Origin: Serinus canaria
Lineage: Eukaryota > Chordata > Aves > Passeriformes > Fringillidae
Reading direction: 5' to 3'
Length of the DNA: 64,000 nt
NCBI RefSeq assembly: GCF_022539315.1
Contig: NC_066327.1
Location: 15,772,834 to 15,836,833, forward strand
The notes beneath the pieces were generated by a model that was given only the letters and a program-made list of their open reading frames with translations, had not been told where the DNA came from and did not search any database. This document shows, piece by piece, positions 36,738 through 48,888 of the stretch (positions are counted from its first letter, which is position 1; every line of letters starts with the position of its first letter). The position numbers and the translations under genes were made by a program.

Positions 36738-39700
36738 ATCAAACATGAGAGTTAAACATCTCTTTTTTACTTGATTTCAGTTTTGAGTTAGTTTGGATTT
36801 TTTTTATCCTGCCTGCTTAAAATCAAGGCCTTCTGAATTTTCAGATCAGCTAAGCAAAGCTGAAAAATTTATCAGAAGCACAAGTCTGGTTGAGAATTAT
36901 CTGCTATTCTTGCGTGAAAGACTTGTGCAATTATTTGGACATTTTATTTTCACCTAGAATTTCAGCTCCCAAAGGAAGGGAAAGTTGAGATTTCCAGTTC
37001 ATTCATGTCCCCAAGAACCAAACTAAAGCTGTGAAAGAGAGTGTCCTTAAATGATTTCTTGCTATTCTACAGTCACAATTAGCTCAGATCGTAACGCTGA
37101 CTTTGCTTGGGCTCAGCTTCAAGACTAACATTAAACTCTTCTGCTGCATAATCCTGTGGCTTATACCTCAGTCATAATGTGAGCTAATAGGTCAACCTTG
37201 GCTTTTGGTAAGTCATAAAATGGAAAAAACCCCTCAGTTAGAAGAGCTTTAGAATTATTACTAGACAGCACGCAGTAATTCTTGTTCCTGAGTCATCTTG
37301 CTAAAGCTTTTTATAAGATCTTGCATTTGCTCTCCCAGCAAGTGATTACACTTCTGTGCTCTTCCCCAGCCATGCAAAGGAGATATTTGAGGCTCAGCGT
37401 GCCAGGAGGGATGGATGTGCTGCAGGGAGCACTCCCACGGGCAGCACGTGCCAGGACTGCAAATCCTGACGTGCAGAGGAGAATCTGCAGCGAGGCCAGG
37501 GCAGGAAATGCCACCACGTGCTCCATGCATTGGGGGGCAGGCAGGAATTCTGCTTACCTTGCAGGGTAAATGCACCACCAACACCAGGGATGGGGCTCAA
37601 AGAGCACTCACAGAACCTCTGTGCTCACAGCCAGGGCTGCCAGGGGCAAACAGAACCACTCCTACCCAAGGGACAGGACCCTTCAGAGCCACGTCACTGC
37701 CAGGAGCACCCAGAGTGTGCCAGGCTCTCCTGCTCAAGTTCCTCTTGGAAATGGCACTCAGTCCATAAACCAGGATTTAGCATCTGGCTGGTAGGAAAAG
37801 AAGCAACTGGGTGTGGATCTTATTAGGAGCCTGACCTTTTCTTGAGCCATTTTTTGTCCCTTTTTGGTACGGATTGAAATGATTAAATATTTTTAAAGAT
37901 AATATAAAATGACCCAGCAGAAAGCCAAGCACTCATGTGGTAGCAAGATTGGTGGAAGACATCCTGTGGTTTTGGAAGGCATCAGCTCAACGCTGCTCCT
38001 TCAGCTTTTCCCGGGTGATCACTCTGGAAAAAAGGTTGGAAGATTCCCTGCTCCACATGGGGCACATCCCATAACAAATCCCATAACAAATCTGGGAAAC
38101 ACCTGCCCCAGGGAGGAGGAATCAATCAGTGTCTTGCAGAGAAGGGAGGTTGGAAGACCCAGTGTTGCACATTTTGAGCACTATCCAAATTCCAGACGTG
38201 TCCTTGCTCCCTGTGATCCTGCTGGTCCTGAGCACTCCTGCAGTGGGGGTTCACAGGGTAATTGTCCCCCTTCTTCCCAGGAACTCAATCTGTGGGGCTC
38301 AGAGGGAGCTGGTAATTGGACCAGATTCGCCATTATTCTGTATTTCCTATTCTCCCACTTTAAAAAAAAGAAAGGAAGAAAAAAAAACAAAACAAAACCC
38401 CTCAGTCATTTTATCATGGAGCACAAACGATGACCAGCAAACTTGCAAGAACAATTCCAGGGCTGAAATCTGTTTGTATCAACCATCTGTCATTAATAAC
38501 AGCTCCACAACACTCAGAGGGAAAACATGTACAATCCACCTTCCTATTCTGGCACCTGGGTAACACAATTTGCTTTTTAGAACCACTCAATATCCAACAG
38601 TTTTCATGGCAGTCAGCACGGGCACGAGATTAAGAACATTGTTTGGACAGATAAGAAGAAAAATCAGGAGTGATCTTTTCTACATCTGCCTTCACCAAGC
38701 TGGATTGATTTTCCTTCTCACATCCACACCAGAGGAAAGGCAGAGCCAGCAGCAGGGAATCAGCCAGGACACAGCATCCTAAAAAAAAACAAATCAATCC
38801 CTCCCGATTACTCTGTCGTATTTCTGGAGGCAAAGGTGGATGCAGAGACAAGGTGTGCATAAAACCTCCTCATTTCCCTGCAGCTGGGGTTCATTATCAG
38901 CTTCCTATATCTGGATTGCTCTAAACTTTCCATTTAACAGATATATTTCTAGTAACCACTTCTAAACTAATAACATTTAAATGCAGGATATGGGCAGCCT
39001 GCAGCTATGGCTGCTGTGGAAGCAGATCTTGCAGGCCTGACTCACTGCAATAATGGCTTCACTATCAGCTTCTTAATTATGATGGAAATTACTGGAGCAA
39101 ATTACCATAAAGGTTTAGGAACATTCAGTCCATGCTGGCCCTGCCGGGTCTGTTGCAATACATATTTGCTTTTTCTTCATAAATGTTAAAATGCCTGCTG
39201 CCTTTTTTTTTTTTAATCTGTCTTCTCCTTCTCTTGGGAACATGGAAAAAAAAAACTTCTTTTCACTGTGGCAAGGTCCCAAGAAAACAGGTGGCTTCAT
39301 GCGTAAACAATGATAATTGGGAAAGAGGTGATAGAAATTCCAGCCTGCACACTTCCAAGTCCAGCACACAAGTTGTCCACAGCTTATGAGGCTGTGTCAG
39401 ACAGAAAGGGGTTGACTCCACCAAATCCCAGCTCAAAATCCTTACCAGGTTTAGAACCCACTTTTGGACCTTTCTCCATCCCAATTTGAGAGCAATTTCT
39501 CCACAAATCCACGGTCACACACTCACTTGGAGGGAAAAAGGGAGAATAACACTGGCTGAAGAAAGCAGGTTTTTACACCAATGCAGCCATGACAGCCTGA
39601 GCAAGGGATGCAAAGCCTTACATAGATTTGTTTGTCTGCAAATCACAACTTCTGGGAAAGATAAGAGCCTGCACGAAACCTAACAATTCCCTGGGAAGGA

Positions 39701-40869
39701 GCTGCAGTGCTATCAGTTTAACTGAATACCTCTGTTCCTGCAAATGAAGTTTTAAAGGAGCCCGAGTGCTGAAAAATTACCATTTCCCTGCTTGCAGAGA
39801 ACTGCCATTACAAGCTAAGTCAGAACAAATTCGAGGCATGAGTCCATTTTCAGTAGGGAATACCTTCGTGATGGATTCACCAAGGTTTACTCAGTGTGCT
39901 GAAGCTCTGTCTGCTGCTGCTGTCTCTGCACAAGTTCCAGTGAGCTCCACTGAAATCAATGCCCTGACAGGGTCACACCAGGGGAGCCTCCACTGAGATA
40001 AACCAGATTCCCACTGGCACTTAGTGCTTCTTAATGGTGCATTTGAATTTTACATCTTCAGGCTGAGGCAAGGGTGGGGGTGGGTTTAGGACCAGCAGCT
40101 CCTCACGTGAACTTGTGTGGCGTGTTCAGGCACCGTGGCTTTTTTTGTCCCACAGGCGAGCACTTCCCCAGGCTGGGAACACGGTGTTCCTTCCCATGCT
40201 CCCACCAGGAGGACACGGGCTGGCCCCGAGGGTGATAATGAGAATGCCTCGGTAATGAACCCATCTGCTGATGGCCTCCTCGGCCAAAAAGCTCAGCAGG
40301 GGTCCCCCACTCTTTAAAGCCAACATATGCACAAAACCTACAGGATCTCACTTTCCCTGCGATTTCCACCCCACTCCCCTGCTGCTCGTGTTTTAAATAC
40401 TTTCCCTGAAAATACTTCTCTGCAGGAGTGGCTGCTGAGCCCCTCTCTGCCTTCACACAGCCTGGAGACCTGGCCTTTCCAGGGGAGGAGTGTCCCAAAG
40501 GAAGCCAAGCAGTCCCACAATTCCAAACCACCAGGCGGCAATGGGTGTCACCATCCTGGTGATGGGTACATTACCTCTGGCCCTGGGGCTGGGTGACAGG
40601 GAAGAATCCATGTCCTTTCCTGGGCCTCCAGACACAGCTGGACATCACCCAGCACAGGCCACCAGCTTGACCCCAGGGTGGCCACAGCTGAGAAGTCAGT
40701 GGTGTGGCAACCCCAACCCTCCAGGTCGTGCCCTTTTCACTCCACCAGCACAGGAGAATCTCAGGGATCAGCTGGCTCAGCCATCTCCTGCAGGAAAAGC
40801 TCCCAGAGCCTGGAAGTGAGGCCCCAGCCAAACTCTGCAGCACAGATCCCTCAGTGTGCCCAGCTGGAG
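36738..40869. other. Unique sequence, no gene recognised
   Basis: Holds an A-rich patch at 38362-38397, a T-run at 39203-39214 and a small direct repeat ATCCCATAACAA x2 near 38066-38092. The stretch 39000-39120 has TAATTA-type motifs and looks like a conserved non-coding element, but that is an impression only. Confidence 0.5.
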
Positions 40870-41373
40870 AACAATGGTCTGCATCAAAAACAGCGTGGCC
40901 AGCAGCACCTGGGCAGTGACTGTCCCTCTCTGTTTGACACAGGTGAGGGCCCTCGAGGGCTGTGTCCAGTTCTGGGCTCTGCACAGCAAGATGGACACTG
41001 GGGATTGTGTGCAGGGAAGGGAACAGAGCTGGGGAAGGGGCTGGAGGAGCTGAGGGAGCTGGAAAGGGGCTCAGCCTGGAGAAAAGGAGGCTCAGGAGGG
41101 ACCTTCTGGCTCTGCACAACTCCTGACAGGAGGGGACAGCCAGGGAGGCATCCAGGATGAAAGGGAACGGCCTCAGGCTGGGCCAGGGTGAACATCAGCA
41201 GGAATTTCCCCATGGAAAGGGTGCTCAGGCCTTGGAACTGCCCAGGGAGGTTTGGAGAACCCATCCCTGGAGGTGGCACTCGGTGCTCTGGGCTGGGGAC
41301 AAGGTGGGGATGGAGCACAGCTGGGACTCAGTGCTCTTGGATGTCTTTTCCAACCCCAATGATTCTGGGATTC
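40870..41373 (+). mobile_element. CR1 LINE 3' fragment with decayed ORF2 end
   Basis: This is the longest CR1 copy in the window. The frame from about 40877 to 41010 still reads NSVASSTWAVTVPL followed by CVQFWALHSK, recognisable as the C-terminal part of CR1 ORF2, the endonuclease/reverse-transcriptase protein. The homology then jumps frames: ELRELERGSAWRKGG, and later RNFPMERVLRPWN with PREVW. It is therefore a pseudogene fragment with several frameshifts. The element ends in TTTTCCAACCCCAATGATTC, the CR1 tail. The long minus-strand frames over this region are antisense artefacts. Confidence 0.95.
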
Positions 41374-43605
41374 TCCCACCCCTGGTGGAGGAACCACTGG
41401 CTCTTTGCCACCTCCTGACAGACACAACCCCAACTGGCGACCAAGAGAAGGGAGCCTGGAAGGGACGGGAGCCACCACAGCCCTCTGCAGGGCACAGACA
41501 CCGAGCCCAGCCTGCTGCTGGAGGATTTTAGGGATGTGACCAGCAGATAAAAGGAATGGGACACGCGGCACCTTCGGCCCCACTGGCCCAGAGGTCTCCC
41601 AAAGCTCAAAAGTGCCCTCCTCTGGCTGATTCCGACAGACTCCTCCGAGACTGCCGGGATTGCACTTTCTGTGGGAGGGAAGGATTAAAAACCAGCCGCA
41701 AAGCAATCGCTGAAAACCCAATTCTTCTCCAGGAAGAAATTTTTCCAAATGGTTTGAGACGGGCCGGTCGCGCCGTGGGTCCCATCCCAGCCCCATTCCC
41801 AGCTCAGACCTGCAGGGAACAGCTTCCCTGGGATGGATCTTCAGCCAGGGATTGTGGTTCAGGTCAGGTTGTGGTTCTGAAACCTCGTGGTTTATGGCTC
41901 TCCACGTAGGTCTTGGAAAAAAATTAAAAAAAAAAAAAAACCCTCAGCATTCAGAAGCGAGCTCTGAATTGCAGAACACGATTTTCTGGCTCACAGATTT
42001 CCATACTGCTAAGTCATCTTTGGACTTCTGTCTCCAAGCAGTTGCCTGACATATCCCAGATGACTATTTTAGGAAAAGGCAAATCATGCCCTAGAAATGC
42101 CTGTTTGCTCTGTGCTGACTGTAAAGGCAGTCTAGACGAGCACAGATGGAGATCTCTGTATTTGGGCAGGTGAATCACACCCCACAGACTCAGGGTTTCA
42201 AAATTTCACCCTTCATCCAAGCTCAAAAGTTGCTTTACTGGCTAAAGTTGTTCATGATGGAAACTATCCATGGATATCTTGGGAATCACTGACTTATCTC
42301 TCTCACTGCATTATTCCACTGAAGCATGTCAGAGCATTTTTGCCTTTTTTTTTTCCCCACTCCATTTTAGTATCATGGGGAAGTTCTCTACTTTCCTTAG
42401 AAGATAATTCCATAGACCAGGAAATCTTGGATTTAGTCTTTTTCTCATCTTCCCTTATGGAATATCTTGGCTATTTCCTAGATACTATGTGTTTGCATTT
42501 AAAGATACTTCATGTACAATCAACATTGATGCTTCTGTACCTTATTAACTTTTTAAATTAAATAAATACACTTTTAAAATAAATCAGTCTGGAATCTCAT
42601 TACTCAGTTCAGCCTTCTTTTTCAACTGATTGAAGATTAAAAGATTGGCTGATGTCAGTAAGGAGCTGACAGAACTAGAATTTATAAGCTGCTCTCCATC
42701 TATTTAAGAATATTGACAATTGCTTAAGAAAAATGAAACTGTTTTGTAAATCAATGAAATCATATGTACAAGCAAACCTCAGACAGCTCTCAACAGGATT
42801 TTCATGTCATTAACCTGATCTGCATGATACTTGGACAAAAGCATCACTAATTGCTTTTGCCCTTCAGAACTGAACCAATTCAAGGCAATTCCCAGGAGGC
42901 TGCTGCAGAAAGGTGAAATTCCTGGGCCAGGGGTTCATTTGGGAAGCCCTAGAAAGCTCTTATGGTGTTTCTAGAACACTCTTATGATTTGAAAGGACTC
43001 CTTGTAGGGGCAACACCACCTTTTTTAGCGTGTCTTTTTGCCAGCAGGAGTTAGGGCTGAGTTTCCCAAGGCTCCTCTGTATTTAACCACATGTGCCCCA
43101 TCACACAATTTGGGATTTAAGGTCTCCTCCAGTTCGACATCAGCACTCCTCCCATCACCATCAACCCAGCTAAAAAGCCCTCCCAGAATTTTCCCCCTGA
43201 TAATTCTCCTCTCCACGTGGCAGGGAGTAGCCCTGGCTTTGCTTGGCAGCCCTGGCATGACATGCAAACCACCCAAGATGTTTGCTTCCCTTCCCAGCAG
43301 TCAGGACAGGGTATATTTGAGCTTCTTGGAACACACCAGGCTTTGGGGTTTCTTGCATGTAGTGCTAAGTGAGCTTCCTCTCTTTGATTTGTGCACCAAG
43401 CCATGGGTGACAGAAATACTCTTCATTTTTCACCGATGTGGGCAGCTCCTCTCTCAGATGTAATTGCAGGAGTCTGCCTGGCCAGCTCAGACAGGCCACT
43501 CTGTTCCCTCCAGAGCCCTGCCCACACCCATCCTCCCGACTCTGGCACTTGCCTTGGCCTTTTCTAAACAGCCTGCTAAGGATTTATTGCATCTAGGCCC
43601 TCCGT
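41374..43605. other. Unique sequence, no gene recognised
   Basis: A modest cluster of about 13 CpGs lies at 41564-41775, densest at 41760-41775. An A-rich tract lies at 41917-41940. No exon or repeat family was recognised. Confidence 0.5.
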
Positions 43606-43680
43606 AAAAAATAATAAATATATATATATACATACATAGATAGATATGGATATATTAGATAGAGATATAGGATTATAAAA
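43606..43680. repeat. AT/GATA-rich microsatellite
   Basis: A run of TATATA, then CATA and GATA units, then degraded TATTAGATAGAGATATAG. This is an imperfect compound microsatellite. Confidence 0.85.
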
Positions 43681-43893
43681 ATCAGCTGCCTGGCTTTGGT
43701 TTTTTCCAGTTTTGGTGCTATTAGACCTGCATCACCCACTCTCCTGCCCCTGACTGTCTGAAGCTCTCTTGGTGTAACTGATGCTGCAGCTTGGCCTGGA
43801 GGCTCTGCTGCTCCTGGCTACTGCAGAGCAGGATTAAAGCCAGTTATAGCCCAGAAACTTCAAATCTTCTTGCCTTACCATTAACACTAGGAG

Positions 43894-43894
<1 letters not shown>

Positions 43895-43949
<55 letters not shown>
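43895..43949. repeat. (ATT)n microsatellite, about 18 units
   Basis: An uninterrupted ATT trinucleotide run of 55 bp. Its purity and length make it a likely length-variable locus. Confidence 0.97.
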
Positions 43950-43950
<1 letters not shown>

Positions 43951-46465
43951 TACACTTTTTAACATAGCGCCATCAAAAAGCCAAGAGTGAGGCTCTCTGG
44001 ACACTAAACATCCACAGGGAGGTAACAGTCACTGCCTAACTTGGAATTTTTCATGTAAAATTTTTAAAAAAGGGACAAACAGGGCAGGCAAAGGGTGTTC
44101 TGGGTCTAATTCTGAGATTATGTGAAATTATTGTGAATTTTTCTCCCTGTAAGTCTCTTCAACAGCTGCTTTGGGAGACATCACTGTCTGTACTTCTGAT
44201 GGTCTGTAAAGGGTAATAATAATTAAAGCACATTTTAAATAGAAGATCAAAGTATATTTCTCGGGATTTCTAGAAAATAGGGTGGTTTGACTTGGCAAAA
44301 TGGGAAAAAATTGGAATATTATGTCAATATCACAAGATCTGCCTTTCTCTAAATATATAAAAACTCTGAATTTTTACAGCTTAACATACACCCATCCTCT
44401 TTCAAATTCTGCTTGCAATAGTTTCTGAAAATCAGGACTCAGCTTCTTCTATTCCAGTCATTTTTCACTGCAGCCAAGCCTACAAAAAGACTTCAACACT
44501 TCACAAGTTCAGAATTACTTTCCTCAGAGAACTTTGGAGAGCTGTGCAAGCGTTTATTAACACTTGCAACAGCTCCCCAGGTCTGTTGTAGGGGGTTCTC
44601 ATTTTATCCCAAGTGCACAGACAGGGTAACTAAGGTAACAGCAGGCAAAAAGGATTTGACTTCCCACTTCCAAGCTGGAGTGTGTTAACTATTAGATAAT
44701 TATTCTTCTACTGGGAACAGTTTAGAGCTGTAAGGTACAAATATTGACTGTTTGTGCCTGAGTGCCACCCTCAGAGCTCTCCCTCAGAGGTGGCTGCAGC
44801 AGGCTGCTGTGGGAGAGCTCTCCAGCCACTGCTGAGAGCCAGAGAGAAGTTTGGGCAGAGGATCCATGCTGACCCCTGAAAGAATTCTCTACCAAGGCCA
44901 TTGACACAGAAACCAAGGAAGAAAGGAGGAGAAATAAGAGAAACCTGCAAGGGCCTGTTCCAATGAGCACTTGGTTTGTCTTTCCTGACCTATGAGTAAA
45001 GTGTAAACTTATGAGCTTTGTAAGGATGTGTAAAAGACATCCATGCTAGAATAAAACCAGTCTGAAGCCCCCTGAAAATGGAGTGTGCTGCTTTGGGTTG
45101 TCTCCATCTCAGCTGAGACAGGCTGGGTTCACCCAGGAGTTGTGCTCTCCCTGCAAAGTCTGATTTTGGCTGCAGGCTGGAAGCATCAGCTCAGAGCCTG
45201 GAGGGGAGCAGAGCTTTGCTTTGGGGTCCCAGCACTGAAATCCCTTCACAGAGCTGGCACCAGGGTCACTGTCACCCCCTCCACTGTCCCCAAACACCCT
45301 CAGAGGGGCAGCCCCACCCCAGTGTCAGCCCTGCCACATTTGGGGCACACTTCTCTGACAATGAACTGCAAAAATCCAGACCTTGCATCTTTTCCAGGCT
45401 GGGAAAACATCCTGAACCACTGCTTGCCTTCCACCCCATTACTAATCACTGTAAACAGCTGCTCCCTCTTTTCCTTTTCATTTGTTTTTTTTCATTACTC
45501 TCTAATACCATTCTGATCAACTGGCTCTGGCAAAGACACAAGAAGAGAAGGAAAATCCTACACCCTGCTCCACACAGCTGACCCATATGATTCTTCAGCT
45601 TCCTAGAAATTGATCTGAAACACCTTAAATCATCTCATAATTTGCAACATTCAGGCTGCCTGGTATTCAAATTCACACCAGAACCCAAGAAAAAGAAAAA
45701 CAACCAAACTGTTTTCCATTTCCACTCCTCTGACCCATCCAGGTCTCTTGAACAACAGCTCATGAAGTAATAGGTTTAGATTTTGCCAGTACCTACCAGG
45801 GTAGATCCACCTAGAACAGCTTGAAGCTATTAAATGGTTCTATATATTTCTGTGAACACATGTATTAGAAAGTCAAAATGATGAAGTGCCTGGTGGAGAT
45901 GGATTTTGAAAACAGTCAAGAACTGTTTGTTCCCAGCCCTGGAGGAGTTAGGGATCCCTGAGATGAACCAAGGCTGCCAAATGATTCTGGTGCTCAGGAG
46001 AGCCTTTAATCTTCATCTCCTTCAAGACTCAGACAGAGATGAAAGTCCATTCTGATTATCAGCAAAACCTTCAAAGCTGGAGGTGATGCAACTCATGTGC
46101 TGTTTAAAAAATAATCATAATTAAAAAAACACCACAGAGATGGCAAAATAACTGCAGAAATGGAGAAGAACCTGTGAGTTAGTGTGTGGACAGGCCAGCT
46201 CCTCCCCTGCTCAGTGAGAGCAGCTAACACAAACTGAAAACCTGACTCTGTGAGTGGGGTGGGCTTTTCAATTTGGGGGGAAATTTTGCAGTTCTTGGTC
46301 AGGGAGGTTTTTGTTTTGTTTTTTGGGGGGTAGTGTTGTGGGGATGTTTTCTTTTGTTGTTGTTTGTTTTTAAGATGAATAAAAAGCTGCTCAGGAATAC
46401 TTTTTCCTACTCCTGTTCTCTTCCACCCTAGGTCTACTCCCATAAAGATGAATAAATTCCCATAA
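43950..46465. other. Unique sequence, no gene recognised
   Basis: Contains a G/T-rich low-complexity tract at 46308-46372. No other repeat or gene was recognised. Confidence 0.5.
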
Positions 46466-46625
46466 AATCAGAGAATGGTTTGGGTTGGAAGGAACCCTAA
46501 AGATGACCAAATTCCACCCTCCTGCCATGGGCAGGGATGCCTTCCACTATCCCAGGTGGCTCCAAGCCCTGTCCAGCCTGGCCTGGGACACTTCCAGGGA
46601 TGGAAAAAGCCAAGCAGCCTCTCTG
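46466..46625 (-). mobile_element. CR1 LINE 3' fragment, inverted
   Basis: The plus strand reads AATCAGAGAATGG, GGTTGGAAGG, CCTGCCATGGGCAGGGATGC and CACTTCCAGGGATGG in order. This is the reverse complement of a CR1 3' end. The 3' terminus is therefore at 46466 and the 5' truncation near 46625. About 160 bp long, with no coding remnant. Confidence 0.93.
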
Positions 46626-46657
46626 TATGAATCCATCCACAACTGGTAGGATAAAAC

Positions 46658-46684
46658 TGGTGATATATCACCACTGGTGATATA
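46658..46684. other. 16-bp perfect palindrome plus direct repeat
   Basis: TGGTGATATATCACCA (46658-46673) is a perfect palindrome. Its left arm ACTGGTGATAT is repeated directly at 46673-46683. It lies about 30 bp beyond the truncated 5' end of the CR1 copy. Its role is unknown. Confidence 0.7.
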
Positions 46685-48770
46685 AAACTGCAGAACAATC
46701 CCACTGCAAGCAAATAACAAATGTATCTAAGCCATAAATACAGCCCAGTCCTCAGTTTTGATTAGGCAGGACTCAGGTGATTAATGGTCAGCCTTAAAAC
46801 AAAACCCCTGATGTCCCCAAGCCAAACAGCTTTCCAAATATCAGTTTGCCTCCTTCTGGGTCTTGCAGGAAATGTTTCTTAATGGCCAACCCTCAATCTT
46901 TTGTATCATGACAGCCCTTGGCATGTGAGCACAGAAGAGCAGGGTTTGTTCCTGGGAGGATAAAGGAATGTGGCAATTTTGAGTGATTGGCACAAAAAAA
47001 ACCCAAAACCCTGAGTTTAACCAGCAGGCTTTGCAGACAGGGGACACCCAGAAATTAAAAAGGGAGCAGAGCTCCTGAGGTTCTTATGGTTCTTTGTTGG
47101 TTTTTGGGGGGTTTTGCACTGAGCAAGGAACAGGTGTTCAGCTATTTCATAGCCAGGAGCATCATTCCAGTCAGAGATGCCTCTCCAGCACCAAGGGTTT
47201 TCCAGGAACACATTTGCACTCATTAGCAGTTTTTGCCACAGTGGAACAAGTCAGCACAAGCTTGGGGTGCTGGCACAAATATAGACTTGGTTGCTGTCCA
47301 GGAAAGCACACTAAGTTGGTTTGAATGAGGGAAAGGGAGCTACAGCAGAACAAAGCATCTTCTAGGTACCTTCAGCTAATCATGAAAAAAAGAAAAAGTA
47401 GAGGAGAAGGGAAACAAAATAATTGTGTGCAGACTTGTGTGTCAAAATGTCACCATGAAAGACACTTTGCCAGGCTCACACTCACACTCAGACTTGCCTC
47501 TTCAAGCACTGGGACTGTGGGTATAGCCCAGGTGCCTCTCCAGAAAATGCACCTCATCAGCTCTTTGCACAGATCTCCTCATGTGCTCAGGCTTGGAGCC
47601 CTTGTGCTTGGAAACAATCCTCTCTGTGCACTGCACACAGCCTCTGGGCCTGTGTTTTCGCAGATTTTGACATTTATTCAATAACACCATACTTTGTACT
47701 GAGCCAGCAGCTCACTTTTCCAGGGGAAAAAAATCCATTTTCAATGCATGTCCAAAGGCATTGCCTTCTACCACTGCTCAGACAGAGCATGCTGCTTTAG
47801 CTAGGCTCTAACTCTTTCTGTTCAGGCATTAACTCATTACATCTGCAAATCTGCTCTCTGACAGTAATTGCTCTCTGACAGCCTCTGTCTGGCCCCTCAG
47901 CTCTGCATCTCCTCAGCAGCAGCCCATGGGAGAGGCTCTGCTCCTGGTGGGCATCAAACCCAAACCTGTCTGTCCTTCTGTCCATGTCTGCCAGCCAGAA
48001 GCCAGGCCAGGAGCTACAGCACAGGGTGAAACATCAGAAGCAGCCAGACATTTTGGGCCAAATCTCAGAGAAGGGGTTGCAAAGCCCTCTGGCCTGGATA
48101 AATGAATACATGAGTTACTGATCAAGAGCATTAACTCCACATTACTCCAATTTTCCATCTGCCTCTGAGCTTCACCACACAACAGCCACATCTTTCACCT
48201 CCCTGAGCCTTTGGGGAGATGCTTGCTCTTCCCCTTTCCTCAGGAATCCCCAATCCTGACAGCAGGAAATGGCAGATTTATCCCAAAACACTGTGTGTCC
48301 AGGAAAGCCCCTTGTTTGCAGCCTCATTGCTGTTTTAAGGGCAAATCTAAAGGTCTTGGGCAGCCTCTGTGAGGAGCCAGGGGAGGGTGTGGAGAAGTGT
48401 TTGTGCTCTGAGCCACAATTTTGGTGACACAGGAGGCACAGGACAGCCCCAGCTGCAAGCCAGGAGGGAAACATCTCCCTCAGAAACTGAACAGCATCCT
48501 GCAAAGAGCTGTGATCAGGGAAAAGCAGCCACACATCCATGCCATGGCTTAGGAAAACCACCAGGATCCTGCCTGAAAACGCCACATGGATAAGACACAA
48601 AGGGGTGAGACAGCTCCAATTTGATCAAAACATTTCAACACATCAACTTTGTCCCAGCAGGCTTTATGCCAGGGCAAACACCACCTGCCTGCACCCTTCT
48701 AGCCCTGCCAGGTGCAGCGTTCTCCATCCTCCTGCTACGGCATAAATCTGAAATAAGGTGGCAAAGCAGA
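46685..48770. other. Unique sequence, no gene recognised
   Basis: No repeat family, exon or RNA gene was recognised in this stretch. Confidence 0.5.
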
Positions 48771-48888
48771 GAGTCACAGGATCACTGAGGGTGGAAAAGA
48801 CCTCCTGGATGATCAAGTCCAACCTGAGACCAATCCCCACCTTGTCACCAGAGCAGAGCACTCAGAGCCACCTCCAGTTGTTTCTTAA
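48771..48888 (-). mobile_element. CR1 LINE 3' fragment, inverted
   Basis: The plus strand reads GAGTCACAGGATCACTGAGG, GTGGAAAAGACCTCC and GATGATCAAGTCCAACC, the reverse complement of a CR1 3' end. Similarity fades near 48888. About 120 bp long and heavily truncated. Confidence 0.9.

Noticed and set aside
41173..41796. 207-codon open frame on the minus strand
   Set aside because: Part of it is antisense to the plus-strand CR1 fragment. The product resembles nothing known to me.
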